Program-made: the position numbers and the translations under genes
In this document: positions 1 through 7,546 of the stretch, in pieces
How the letters are laid out: the number at the start of each line of letters is the position of its first letter
Position numbering within the stretch: the stretch's first letter is position 1
Assembly (NCBI RefSeq): GCF_039544165.1
Contig: NZ_BAABLD010000008.1
Span: 682,001-746,000, forward strand
DNA: 64,000 bases
Origin: Viridibacterium curvum
GTDB lineage: Bacteria; Pseudomonadota; Gammaproteobacteria; Burkholderiales; Rhodocyclaceae
Direction: 5' to 3'
The notes under the pieces: generated by a model
Told to the model about the DNA's origin: nothing
The model's input: only the letters and a program-made list of their open reading frames with translations
The model's database searches: none

Positions 1-674
1 AGGCCCTGCTCGGCCCAGTGCGTCATGCGGCCAGCACTCGCGAAGCCGCCCAGCAGCACGGCCAGCACGATGAGGCCGCGTGCCATGACGGCACGGAGCG
101 AGCGCACTTCGTCGCGCAGGCAGCGGGCAGTGACGAGAGCGATGATGACGTTGGCGATGCCGAACAGCAGGGCCGAGCGCGCGAGTCCCAGCTTGGGTGC
201 CATGAGCAGCGGGAACAGCAGCGACACCGCCAGCGCGCCGAGGTAGTCGAAGGTGAGCACGCGGCTGACCATGTCACGGAACTCGGCGCGGCGCGCGTTG
301 AAGATGCGCATGACGAGCGGGATCTCCATGCCCACGAGGGTGCCGATGATGATCACCAGCGCATACAGCACGGTGCGGAAGGGCGCGGCGAGCCAGGCGA
401 AGACGATGAACAGCGCCAGCGCCGAGAGGCCGCCGATGAGGCCGACGAGCAGTTCGATCTCGACGAAGCGCGTGACCGTGTCTTCGTCGCGCACGTACTT
501 CGAGAGGTGCGAGCCGATGCCCATGGCGAAGAGGTAGGCGCCGATGATCGACGAGTATTGCAGCACCGAGTCGCCCAGCAGGTAGCTCGACAGTGCGCCG
601 GCAATCAACTCGTAGGCGAGACCGCAGGAGGCGACGATGAAGACGGAGAGGATGAGGATGCGGTCGGCGAACAT
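1..674 (-). CDS. Spermidine synthase-like protein with N-terminal membrane domain, 3' end outside window
   Basis: Reading leftward from ATG at 674 gives 224 codons without a stop, running off the edge. The translation starts MFADRILILSVFIVASCGLAYELIAG in feel: the AYELIAGALSSYLLGDSVLQ-type segment and following GIGSHLSKY stretch are hallmarks of the polytopic domain fused in front of some polyamine aminopropyltransferases (COG4262 type). About seven hydrophobic helices are visible, with a charged loop around 'FNARRAEFRDMVSRVLTFDYLG' that links helices in this family. The catalytic aminopropyltransferase domain would lie outside the window. It is divergent from the DUF350-SPFH-DUF4178-speD set, with which it would share decarboxylated S-adenosylmethionine as substrate. 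Family call is confident; membrane polyamine synthesis is inferred. Confidence 0.85.
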   Translation of the reverse strand, partial: MFADRILILSVFIVASCGLAYELIAGALSSYLLGDSVLQYSSIIGAYLFAMGIGSHLSKYVRDEDTVTRFVEIELLVGLIGGLSALALFIVFAWLAAPFRTVLYALVIIIGTLVGMEIPLVMRIFNARRAEFRDMVSRVLTFDYLGALAVSLLFPLLMAPKLGLARSALLFGIANVIIALVTARCLRDEVRSLRAVMARGLIVLAVLLGGFASAGRMTHWAEQG

Positions 675-1107
675 GGGCGGGGCGGAGGTGGGCCGAAGCG
701 GGAGTCGCGCAAGCTTAAGGGATTGCGGGTGCGTGTGGCGCTTGCTGGCATGTCAAGCGGGTGAACGACAGGGGTTTGGTACGCGGGGCGAATGAGCAAG
801 GCGCGATCATTGCCGTTCCCTCCCCATGAGGGGGAGGGTGCCCCGTCAGGGGCGGGAGAGGGGGAAGGCCTCGCGCTCGCCGAGCTACCCATGCCCGGAT
901 GCGTGCGTCCCCACCTCTCCCGGCGCTTCGCGCCACCCTCTCCTCCAGGAGAGGGAACAGCAATGATCGCGCCCTGCCCTGCCAGCGCGCTGCCCGATGG
1001 TCGGCGCTGCCGGCAGTGGATTTGCGCTTGCCCGTGTCCCCCCTGCTTGCTAGTCTCGTGCCCTCGTGACGCAATGACGTCAGAGTGACCCCGAGGCGCG
1101 CAACGCA
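675..1107. other. Intergenic region between divergent genes, holding an inverted repeat doublet
   Basis: About 430 bp separate the divergent spermidine synthase-like and DUF350 genes. The middle is occupied by a palindromic repeat doublet (800-973). Open frames here on both strands are low-complexity translations of the repeat and no convincing gene is seen. Promoters for both divergent genes should lie at the two ends, but no clear -35/-10 pair could be picked by eye. Confidence 0.6.
800..973. repeat. REPIN-like inverted repeat doublet
   Basis: Two arms of about 60 bp (800-860 and 914-973) are inverted copies of each other around a roughly 50-bp spacer. The outermost 13 bases, GGCGCGATCATTG, recur exactly as the reverse complement at 961-973. 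Inside each arm is a small hairpin and a CGGGAGAGG core related to other palindromes in the window (1529, 34079, 36701, 61613, 61999, 62061). Arrangement as two inverted palindromes is that of REPIN/BIME-type elements. Confidence 0.75.
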
Positions 1108-1500
1108 ATGCACATTCAAGCCATCTACAACTACTTCATCTACCTGCTGGCGGGGCTGGCCATGGTGGGTGTGTTTGTCACGGTCTACACGCGTGTCACG
1201 CCCTTTTGCGAGCTCGACCTGATCCGCAAGGGCTGCGTGTCTGCAGCGCTGTCGCTGGCCGGTGCAACCATCGGCTTTTCGCTCACGGTGGCCTCCAGCA
1301 TCCTGCACAACGACAACTTCATCATGTTCGTGCTGTGGGGAACGCTCGCCGCAGTCGTGCAGGTCGTGGCCTATGCCGTGCTGTCGCGCGCCCTGCCCAA
1401 CATGAATGCCGAACTTGAAGACAACAACGTGGCGATGGGCGCGCTGATGGGGCTGGTCTCCATCGTGGTGGGCATCATCAACGCGGCCTGCCTGTCCTGA
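1108..1500 (+). CDS. DUF350 family membrane protein
   Basis: A 130-residue protein with four hydrophobic helices (roughly residues 8-30, 45-65, 72-95, 107-128) joined by short polar loops, matching the size and organisation of DUF350 proteins. DUF350 genes recur beside speD/spermidine synthase-like, DUF4178 and SPFH genes, as here. Function is unknown; a role in an inner-membrane polyamine or envelope-stress system is inference from context. ATG at 1108 starts immediately with the first helix. Confidence 0.8.
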   Translation: MHIQAIYNYFIYLLAGLAMVGVFVTVYTRVTPFCELDLIRKGCVSAALSLAGATIGFSLTVASSILHNDNFIMFVLWGTLAAVVQVVAYAVLSRALPNMNAELEDNNVAMGALMGLVSIVVGIINAACLS

Positions 1501-1528
1501 TGCCAGACTGCCGGCGCAGCCGCTGCCT

Positions 1529-1570
1529 GCTCCCCTCGCCCGCCTGCGGGAGAGGGGTTGGGGGAGAGGG
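1529..1570. repeat. Solitary copy of the GGGAGAGGGG palindrome repeat
   Basis: Matches 41 of 42 bases of the inverted repeat at the right end of the DUF559 unit (reverse complement of 61999-62042): a GCCTGC-centred hairpin followed by GGTTGGGGGAGAGGG. It sits between the DUF350 and SPFH genes. Confidence 0.8.
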
Positions 1571-1637
1571 CTGCGGCGCGCACATCACCAATGCCGTACC
1601 AACCGCTGCTGCACCGAACCACGCAAGGAGCTGAACC

Positions 1638-2648
1638 ATGGGCCTGACCGATTTCATCAAGAAACAGTTTATCGACGTCCTGCAGTGGACCGAGGAGAGC
1701 GACGGCGTGCTGGCCTGGCGCTTCCCCATGGCGGGCATGGAAATCCAGAATGGCGGCACGCTGGTCGTGCGCGAGTCGCAGATGGCGGTGTTCGTCAATG
1801 AAGGCAAGCTGGCCGATGTGTTCGGCCCCGGCACCTACAAGCTGACGACACAGACGCTGCCCGTGCTGACCTATCTGCAGAACTGGGACAAGCTGTTCGA
1901 GTCGCCCTTCAAGAGCGATGTGTACTTCTTCAGCACGCGCCTGCAGCTGGGCCGCAAGTGGGGCACGCCGCAGCCGCTGACGATTCGCGACAAGGACTTC
2001 GGCATGGTGCGCCTGCGCGCCTTCGGCATGTATTCCTACAAGCTCGCCGACCCGAAGAAGCTGCACACCGAAATCAGCGGCACGCGCGACACCTACACGG
2101 TGGAAGATCTTGAGCAGCAACTGCGCAACCTGGTCGTCACCAGCCTGTCGAGCACGCTGGGCGGAGCGGACGTGCCCTTCCTGGACATGGCGGCCAACCA
2201 GCAGCTGATGTCGGACAAGATGCGCGAAGGAATGACGCCGGTGTTCGAGCGTTATGGTCTGGCGCTGGACGCCTTCGCCGTCGAGAGCGTCTCGCTGCCT
2301 GAAGAGCTGCAGAAGGCCATCGACACGCGCATCTCGATGGGCATGATGGGCGACCTCGGCAAGTTCACGCAGTACCAGGTGGCGAACAGCATTCCGCTGG
2401 CCGCGCAGAATGAGGGCGGTCTTGCCAGCATCGGCGCAGGCCTCGCGGCCGGCGTGGGCGTCGGCCAGATGATGGGCGACGCGATGCGCAATGCCATGGC
2501 GCCGGCAGCCGCAGCGCCGGCAACCCCAGCAGCCGAGGCCCCCGAGGTGCGCCTCGAAAAGCTCAAGACCATGCTCGACAAGGGGCTGATTTCGCAAGCC
2601 GATTACGACGGCGCGAAGGCCGAGATCCTCAAGAAAATGATTGGCTGA
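1638..2648 (+). CDS. SPFH domain protein with C-terminal SHOCT domain (YdjI-like)
   Basis: A 336-residue protein. Residues about 25-230 form an SPFH/band-7-like fold of the 'virion core protein/YdjI' subgroup (GGTLVVRESQMAVFVNEGK, then FGPGTYKLTTQTLPVL). A Gly/Ala/Pro-rich linker follows (about 255-300), and the last 32 residues are a SHOCT-type short domain (RLEKLKTMLDKGLISQADYD). No transmembrane helix or signal peptide is obvious. SPFH proteins scaffold membrane microdomains, and this subgroup is found with PspA-type and polyamine-linked membrane genes. Start ATG follows AAGGAGCTGAACC, a good ribosome site. The stop lies 13 bp before the chosen DUF4178 start. Confidence 0.85.
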   Translation: MGLTDFIKKQFIDVLQWTEESDGVLAWRFPMAGMEIQNGGTLVVRESQMAVFVNEGKLADVFGPGTYKLTTQTLPVLTYLQNWDKLFESPFKSDVYFFSTRLQLGRKWGTPQPLTIRDKDFGMVRLRAFGMYSYKLADPKKLHTEISGTRDTYTVEDLEQQLRNLVVTSLSSTLGGADVPFLDMAANQQLMSDKMREGMTPVFERYGLALDAFAVESVSLPEELQKAIDTRISMGMMGDLGKFTQYQVANSIPLAAQNEGGLASIGAGLAAGVGVGQMMGDAMRNAMAPAAAAPATPAAEAPEVRLEKLKTMLDKGLISQADYDGAKAEILKKMIG

Positions 2649-2661
2649 GGCCGGGCCCTCC

Positions 2662-4164
2662 ATGTACCAGACAGCCTGCCCCGCCTGCGGGGCACCGGTC
2701 AGCTTTCGCTCGGCCGCCAGCGTCATGGCGGTGTGCAGCTATTGCCAGAGCACGCTGATCCGCGATGCGGATTCGGTGCGCGACATCGGCAAGATGTCGG
2801 CCGTGCTGGAGGATTGGTCGCGCATCCAGATCGGCACGAGCGGCATTTTTCTTGGCGTCAATTTCACCATCGTCGGCCGCCTGCAACTCGTTTATGAAAA
2901 CGGCTTCTGGAACGAATGGCATGCCGTGCTGGACGACGGCAGCAGCGCCTGGCTGTCGGATGCGGGCGGGCAATACGTCATCACCGCCGCCGCGAAAACC
3001 CAGCCGCAGTTGCCGCCCTTCGAGCGCCTGACGCCGGGCGGTTCGCTGCAGTTCGAAGGCACGCCTTACATTGCGGCCGATGTGCGCACCGCGCGCTGCA
3101 CGGGTGGTCAGGGCGAGCTGCCCTTCAAGGCCGGCCCGGGCTGGGAAGCACGCGTGGCGGACTTCCGCAGCGGCAACCTGTTCCTCACGCTCGACTACTC
3201 CGACACCACGCCGGTTGCGTATGTGGGCAAGAGCGTGACGCTGGAGTCGCTCAAGTGCCAGATGCTGCGCACGGCTGACCAGATCGCGCAGAGCGCGGGC
3301 AAGCTGCCGGGCAGCGTCGCCAACCTTGAATGCCCCAGCTGTGGCGCATCGATTGCATATCGCGCGGGCCTCGCCCAACACCTGATCTGTCAGGTCTGCC
3401 ACGCCGAGGTTTCGCCAGACCCGCAGGCCCAAGGTGGCACCGACCGCTTCAGCGTGCTGGCCAAACACGAAGAACTCGAAGCGCGCCAGACGACGCTATC
3501 ACTGGGTGACAAGGCACAGATCCAGAACGTGACCTGGACCCTCATCGGCGTACTCGAACGCAGCGAGGTCGGAGAGGACGATTCCACCTGGATCGAGTAC
3601 CTGCTGCACAACCCTGACAAGGGCCTCAAGTGGCTGGTGGAGACCAGCGAGGGCTGGGACCTCGTCGAAGTGCTCGACGAATGGCCCGGCACCACGGCGG
3701 GTGACGGCGTGAAACTGCGCGGCCTGCAATACCGCAAGACCTTCACCTATGACGCCGAAGTCACCTGGGCGGCCGGCGCCTTCAACTGGCGCGTGCATGT
3801 GGGTGACCGCGTCACGATCACCGACTACAAGGCGGGCGACCAGAGCCTCAGTGCCGAGCGCGACACGCAGGAGCTGACCTGGAGCCTCGCCAAGCGCGTG
3901 CAGACGCAGGCTGTGCTGCGCTGGTTCGGCAAACAGGCGGACGCCGCACCGCGCCAGGCCCTGAGCAACCGTCAAGCAAGCCGTGAGGTCGACACGCGCA
4001 CGTGGTGCCGCAACGCCGCGGTGTACGCCACGCTGGGTCTGGGCGCCGTCAATGCCCCGGCATTGTTCATGGACAACACCAATCTCATCTGGCCCATCCT
4101 GGGCATCGTCGCGCTGTGGTATCCACTCTTCAAGTTCAGTGATCAGCTGGAGGATGACGACTGA
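2662..4164 (+). CDS. DUF4178 protein with two zinc ribbons
   Basis: A 500-residue protein. An N-terminal zinc ribbon is visible as CPAC (about residues 5-8) with CSYC about 20 later. A first DUF4178-like domain follows (about 60-200), then a second zinc ribbon (CPSC...CQVC, about 221-247), a second DUF4178 domain (about 275-410, containing WIEYLLHN and the WLVETSEGWDLVE stretch), and one or two C-terminal hydrophobic helices before an acidic tail (QLEDDD). An in-frame TTG at 2641 overlaps the upstream stop, but ATG at 2662 begins directly at MYQTACPACG, the usual family start. The stop overlaps the next ATG (TGATG). Biochemical role unknown. Confidence 0.85.
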   Translation: MYQTACPACGAPVSFRSAASVMAVCSYCQSTLIRDADSVRDIGKMSAVLEDWSRIQIGTSGIFLGVNFTIVGRLQLVYENGFWNEWHAVLDDGSSAWLSDAGGQYVITAAAKTQPQLPPFERLTPGGSLQFEGTPYIAADVRTARCTGGQGELPFKAGPGWEARVADFRSGNLFLTLDYSDTTPVAYVGKSVTLESLKCQMLRTADQIAQSAGKLPGSVANLECPSCGASIAYRAGLAQHLICQVCHAEVSPDPQAQGGTDRFSVLAKHEELEARQTTLSLGDKAQIQNVTWTLIGVLERSEVGEDDSTWIEYLLHNPDKGLKWLVETSEGWDLVEVLDEWPGTTAGDGVKLRGLQYRKTFTYDAEVTWAAGAFNWRVHVGDRVTITDYKAGDQSLSAERDTQELTWSLAKRVQTQAVLRWFGKQADAAPRQALSNRQASREVDTRTWCRNAAVYATLGLGAVNAPALFMDNTNLIWPILGIVALWYPLFKFSDQLEDDD

Positions 4165-4319
4165 TGCGCTTTCTCTACGTCATCTACGCCACGCTGGTTT
4201 CAGTCATCGTCACCTCGTGCAACTACGGCGCTGTCAGCAGTAGCAGCGGCAACTACCGCAGCTGGAACAGCGGTGGCAGCAGCTACAGCGGTGGCGGCTT
4301 CAGCGGCGGTCACAAGTGA
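4164..4319 (+). CDS. Small Ser/Gly-rich putative lipoprotein
   Basis: 51 codons, overlapping the stop of the DUF4178 gene by one base (TGATG) and in turn overlapping the speD start in the same way, which argues strongly for translation. The protein begins MRFLYVIYATLVSVIVTSCN: a short hydrophobic segment and a V-T-S-C lipobox. The mature part is Ser, Gly and Tyr rich (GGSSYSGGGFSGGHK). No family is recognised. It is likely an envelope component of the polyamine cluster. Confidence 0.75.
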   Translation: MRFLYVIYATLVSVIVTSCNYGAVSSSSGNYRSWNSGGSSYSGGGFSGGHK

Positions 4320-4678
4320 TGGCCGGCCAGCATCTGCTGCTCGACCTCGACGGCGCCGCGCCCGCCTTGCTCGGCGACGCGCCGGCCATCGAGCGCCTGC
4401 TGCGCGAAGCGGCCGCGCTCGCTGGCGCGACGGTAATCCACAGCCACTTCCACCACTTCGGCCCTGGCATGGGCGTCACGGGCGTGCTGCTGCTGCGTGA
4501 GTCGCACATCAGCATCCACACCTGGCCCGAGAACGCTTTCGCGGCGGTCGATATCTTCATGTGCGGCGAAGCGCAGCCGCGCCTCGCTGCGCGCCACATC
4601 GAACAGGGCTTGCAAGCGGCCGGGCAACTGCGCGTGGTGTCTCGCCACAGCACGCACGTCAGCGATACGGCAGCGTAG
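4319..4678 (+). CDS. speD: S-adenosylmethionine decarboxylase proenzyme, bacterial SpeD type
   Basis: 119 residues, the normal size of prokaryotic class 1B SpeD. Key residues are visible: the self-cleavage site E61-S62 in ESHISIHTWPE (the serine becomes the pyruvoyl group), His67, and Cys82 in FMCG, equivalent to Ser63/His68/Cys83 of the Thermotoga enzyme. It makes decarboxylated AdoMet, the aminopropyl donor for spermidine synthase, fitting the synthase-like gene across the divergent promoter. Start ATG at 4319 overlaps the preceding TGA; a GTG one codon earlier is also possible. Confidence 0.92.
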   Translation: MAGQHLLLDLDGAAPALLGDAPAIERLLREAAALAGATVIHSHFHHFGPGMGVTGVLLLRESHISIHTWPENAFAAVDIFMCGEAQPRLAARHIEQGLQAAGQLRVVSRHSTHVSDTAA

Positions 4679-4705
4679 GCGGCGCGCTTTTGCCACAATG
4701 TGGCC

Positions 4706-6157
4706 ATGCTGAAACGTCTCATCCGACTCCGCTGGTGGCTACTGTCTGGCGCGCTGCTGTGCATCGCCGGCGTGTGGCTGCTCGGCCGCATCGCGCTCAC
4801 GCAGCAGCGCGAGGCCTTCGAGACCGATGCGCGCATCATGCATCGCGTGCTGAGCCAGCGCGTGGTGCAGCACGATGCGATCCTCGCCACCGTGTCACTG
4901 CTGCAGGCCGAGCAAGGCAGCGAGCGCGAGCAGCGTCTCAGCGCGCTGTATCCACAGATCCTCGGCATGCAACGCCGGGCGGCCGGTGAAGCCTGGAGCG
5001 ATGCGCGTCTGACGGCGGCAGAAGCGCGCTCCCGCGAACTGCGCCGTCCGGAGCTGGCCTATGCCGACTTCGCGCAGGGGCGTTACGTGCTGGTGCTGGC
5101 CGGACAACCGGCAAGTCACGCCATGACCGTGGGCCTGCGCGAAATGCTGCCCTGGGCCGAGTGGCCGACCGACCCGAAGGCCAGCCCGGTACGCGTGCTG
5201 TTGCGCCATGACGCGCAGACGCTTGTCCTGCAGGAAGGGCGTTACCTGCCCTGGGGAAAAGGCTTCAGCTTCAGCAAGCATCTGGCCGCCGACAGCCAGC
5301 CTTTCGAGGTCTATGCCGAGCGCATCGTCGGCTGGTTGCAGCTGCCCTGGGGGTGGATGGCCGGCTGGTGTGCGCTGGTTGTTGCCGGCTGCGTGGCGGC
5401 CTACCAGTTGCGTACGCAGCGTGCGCAACGCCTCCGCGCCGAAGAGCTGTTGCGTCTGGGTCAGGTCGCGCGCCTCAACACGCTGGGCGAACTCGCGGCC
5501 GGCATGGCCCACGAACTCAACCAGCCGCTGACCGCCGTGCTCGCCAACACGCAGGCTGCACGCCGCCTGCTCGACGATGATGAACCCGAGCTCGACACCG
5601 CGCGCAGCGCCATGGGCAAGGCAGCCGAACAGGCGCAGCGCGCAGCCGAGGTGGTGGGCCGTTTGCGCCGTGTGGTGGAGCGCCCGGAAGCCGGCGCCGA
5701 ACGCGTCGCCGTCGACCTCGTGCAGGTCGCACGCCAGGTGCTCTACCTGCTTGAACCGGAGGCGCACAAGCGTAGCGTGGCCGTCACACTGGAAGGCGAC
5801 GCTTCGCGCGTGGTGCTGGCCGAGCCGGTGGCACTCGAACAGGTGATCCACAACCTCGTCATGAACGCGCTGCAAGCGCTCGAGAAAGTGCCGACCGCGC
5901 AACGCGCGCTGACGCTGCACATCAGTCACGACAACAGGCAAGGCGTGCTGCGCGTCGCCGACTGCGGCCCCGGCATTGCCCCCGAGGTGCTGCCGCGCTT
6001 GTTCGAACCCTTCTTCTCGACGCGTGAAGATGGCCTCGGGCTGGGCCTGAGCCTGTGCGAGACGCTGGCAGCCGGCATGGGCGGCGAGCTGCGTGCGGCC
6101 AACCGTGTGCCGCAGGGCGCCGAGTTCACCTTGCGTTTGCCGGAAGCCAGCACATGA
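4706..6157 (+). CDS. Membrane sensor histidine kinase
   Basis: 483 residues from ATG 4706 (a GTG two codons earlier is possible). Transmembrane helix at about 11-30, a periplasmic sensor region of about 180 residues with no recognised domain, a second helix at about 215-234, then a HisKA domain with phospho-acceptor His269 in the motif AGMAHELNQPL, and a HATPase domain with NALQAL (N box), DCGPGIAP (G1), FEPFFSTR and GLGLGLSL. The ELNQPL and FFST forms are those of FixL/DctB-type kinases. Its stop overlaps the start of the response regulator by four bases (ATGA). The signal is unknown. Confidence 0.9.
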   Translation: MLKRLIRLRWWLLSGALLCIAGVWLLGRIALTQQREAFETDARIMHRVLSQRVVQHDAILATVSLLQAEQGSEREQRLSALYPQILGMQRRAAGEAWSDARLTAAEARSRELRRPELAYADFAQGRYVLVLAGQPASHAMTVGLREMLPWAEWPTDPKASPVRVLLRHDAQTLVLQEGRYLPWGKGFSFSKHLAADSQPFEVYAERIVGWLQLPWGWMAGWCALVVAGCVAAYQLRTQRAQRLRAEELLRLGQVARLNTLGELAAGMAHELNQPLTAVLANTQAARRLLDDDEPELDTARSAMGKAAEQAQRAAEVVGRLRRVVERPEAGAERVAVDLVQVARQVLYLLEPEAHKRSVAVTLEGDASRVVLAEPVALEQVIHNLVMNALQALEKVPTAQRALTLHISHDNRQGVLRVADCGPGIAPEVLPRLFEPFFSTREDGLGLGLSLCETLAAGMGGELRAANRVPQGAEFTLRLPEAST

Positions 6158-6810
6158 ACAGCTCGCCCCCCTCATCTCCTTCCTCCCTCTCACCCCTGAT
6201 CCACCTCATCGACGACGACGCCGCCGTGCGCGAAGGCCTCGCGCTGCTGATCGGCACCGTGGGACTGCGCGTCGAGACCTGGGCCGACCCGCAAGCCTTC
6301 CTCGATGGCTTTTCGCCCGAAGGCATAGGCGCGATCCTGCTCGATGTGCGCATGCCCGGCATCAGCGGCTTGAGCGTGCTCGACACCCTCATCGCACGCG
6401 GGGTCGACCAGCCCGTCATCATGCTGACAGGCCACGGCACGGTTGACCTCTGCCGACGCGCCTTCAAATCAGGCGCCGCCGAATTCCTCGAAAAGCCCGT
6501 CAACGACGAGCTGCTGCTCGACACCCTGCAGAACGCCGTACGTCAGCATGTGCGCTCGCGCGAACGGCACGCCGCCGACCGTGTCGCACGCGAGCGCTAC
6601 GGCCAGCTCTCGGAGCGCGAGCGCGAAGTGCTGGGCCTCATCGTCAGCGGCCTCACCAACAAGGAAATAGGCCGCGCACTGGACGTCTCGCCACGCACCG
6701 TCGAGACCCACCGTGCCAACCTCTTCGCCAAGCTGCAGGCCGAATCGCTGGCGCAGCTCATTCGCCAGTACGCGACACTGGTCGAGGCGGCGGACGGCGC
6801 CTCTCAGTAG
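6154..6810 (+). CDS. FixJ/NarL-type response regulator
   Basis: 218 residues. Receiver domain at about 14-130 with acidic pocket D20-D22, phospho-acceptor Asp64 (ILLDVRMPG), Thr/Ser in MLTGHG and Lys in LEKPV. LuxR-type helix-turn-helix at about 150-210 (LSEREREVLGLIVSGLTNKEIG, RTVETHR). ATG at 6154 is chosen because it begins the receiver after a short Ser/Pro stretch and overlaps the kinase stop. Together the two genes form a FixLJ-like pair whose nearest candidate target is the secreted haem-binding protein gene downstream. Confidence 0.92.
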   Translation: MNSSPPSSPSSLSPLIHLIDDDAAVREGLALLIGTVGLRVETWADPQAFLDGFSPEGIGAILLDVRMPGISGLSVLDTLIARGVDQPVIMLTGHGTVDLCRRAFKSGAAEFLEKPVNDELLLDTLQNAVRQHVRSRERHAADRVARERYGQLSEREREVLGLIVSGLTNKEIGRALDVSPRTVETHRANLFAKLQAESLAQLIRQYATLVEAADGASQ

Positions 6811-6827
6811 TTTTACGGAGGGCCAGA

Positions 6828-6839
6828 CGTAGCCCTACG
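6828..6839. promoter_or_regulatory. Short inverted repeat upstream of the haem-binding protein gene
   Basis: CGTAG-CC-CTACG is a perfect inverted repeat with 5-bp arms about 80 bp upstream of the start at 6920 and 18 bp after the response-regulator stop. Position fits an operator for the adjacent FixJ/NarL-type regulator, but the motif is short and the link is inferred. Confidence 0.35.
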
Positions 6840-6919
6840 AATGGGCCGCAGGCGGCGCGATCCCTAGAGTTCTCCCCATGGCAGCCGCATCTGCGGCGCC
6901 CAACCCAAAGGAGAACACC

Positions 6920-7417
6920 ATGCGCAAGATCCACACCCTCACCGCCATCGCCCTGCTCGCCGCCGCCGGTTTCGCCAGCGCCCAGAGCACTGCTGTGCGT
7001 ACCGAGAAGAACATGTCGCTCGATCTGGCGAACCAGATCGCTGCCGCCAGCGTCGCTGCCTGCAGCGCCAATGGCTACGCCGTCACTGCCACCGTGGTGG
7101 ACCGCGCCGGCACCGTGCGTGCCGTGCAGCGTGCAGACAACGCCGGCCCGCACACCCTGGCCGCCAGCCAGCAGAAGGCCTGGACCTCGGCTTCGGCGAA
7201 GAACACCACGCTGGCCATGATGGAAGGTGCGCAGAAGAACCCCGCAGCCGCCAACCTCGTCTACATCCCGGGCTACCTGCTGCTTGGCGGTGGTGTGCCG
7301 GTCAAGGTCGGTAACGACGTAATCGGCGCAGTCGGCGTTGGTGGTGCGCCCGGGGGCCACCTGGATGAACAGTGCGCGATGGCGGCGCTTGAAAAGGTCA
7401 AGGATCTGCTCAAGTAA
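6920..7417 (+). CDS. Secreted GlcG/HbpS-like haem-binding protein
   Basis: 165 residues starting at ATG 6920 after the strong ribosome site AAAGGAG. Signal peptide MRKIHTLTAIALLAAAGFASA followed by a GlcG/HbpS (DUF336) domain: MSLDLANQIAAASVAACSANG, VVDRAGTVRAVQRADNA, then the Gly-rich segment GGVPVKVGNDVIGAVGVGGAPGG. HbpS proteins are extracellular haem binders that modulate a partner sensor kinase in Streptomyces (SenS); the adjacent kinase/regulator pair makes a comparable arrangement possible here. That partnership is inference. Confidence 0.85.
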   Translation: MRKIHTLTAIALLAAAGFASAQSTAVRTEKNMSLDLANQIAAASVAACSANGYAVTATVVDRAGTVRAVQRADNAGPHTLAASQQKAWTSASAKNTTLAMMEGAQKNPAAANLVYIPGYLLLGGGVPVKVGNDVIGAVGVGGAPGGHLDEQCAMAALEKVKDLLK

Positions 7418-7435
7418 GTCGGTCTTTGCCTGTAC

Positions 7436-7508
7436 CGTCATTCCCGCGAAGGCGGGAATCCAGTGACTTTACGAACGACGCTGGATTCCCGCCTTCGCGG
7501 GAATGACG
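7436..7508. repeat. Pair of inverted dRS3-like repeats
   Basis: Two perfect 28-bp inverted arms (7436-7463 and 7481-7508) with a 17-nt spacer. Each arm contains ATTCCC-N8-GGGAAT (7440-7459 and 7485-7504), the consensus of the neisserial dRS3 repeat. The arms would also form a very stable hairpin between the haem-binding protein gene and the ankyrin gene, possibly acting as a terminator. A diverged copy lies at 36645. Confidence 0.8.
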
Positions 7509-7546
7509 ATCTGAACCGCTTGTAACCGTAAAGCACGGAGGACACC

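Noticed and set aside
18..764. 248-codon plus-strand frame at the left edge
   Set aside because: The minus strand encodes a recognisable membrane-domain spermidine synthase; the plus frame is a His/Glu/Arg-rich shadow.
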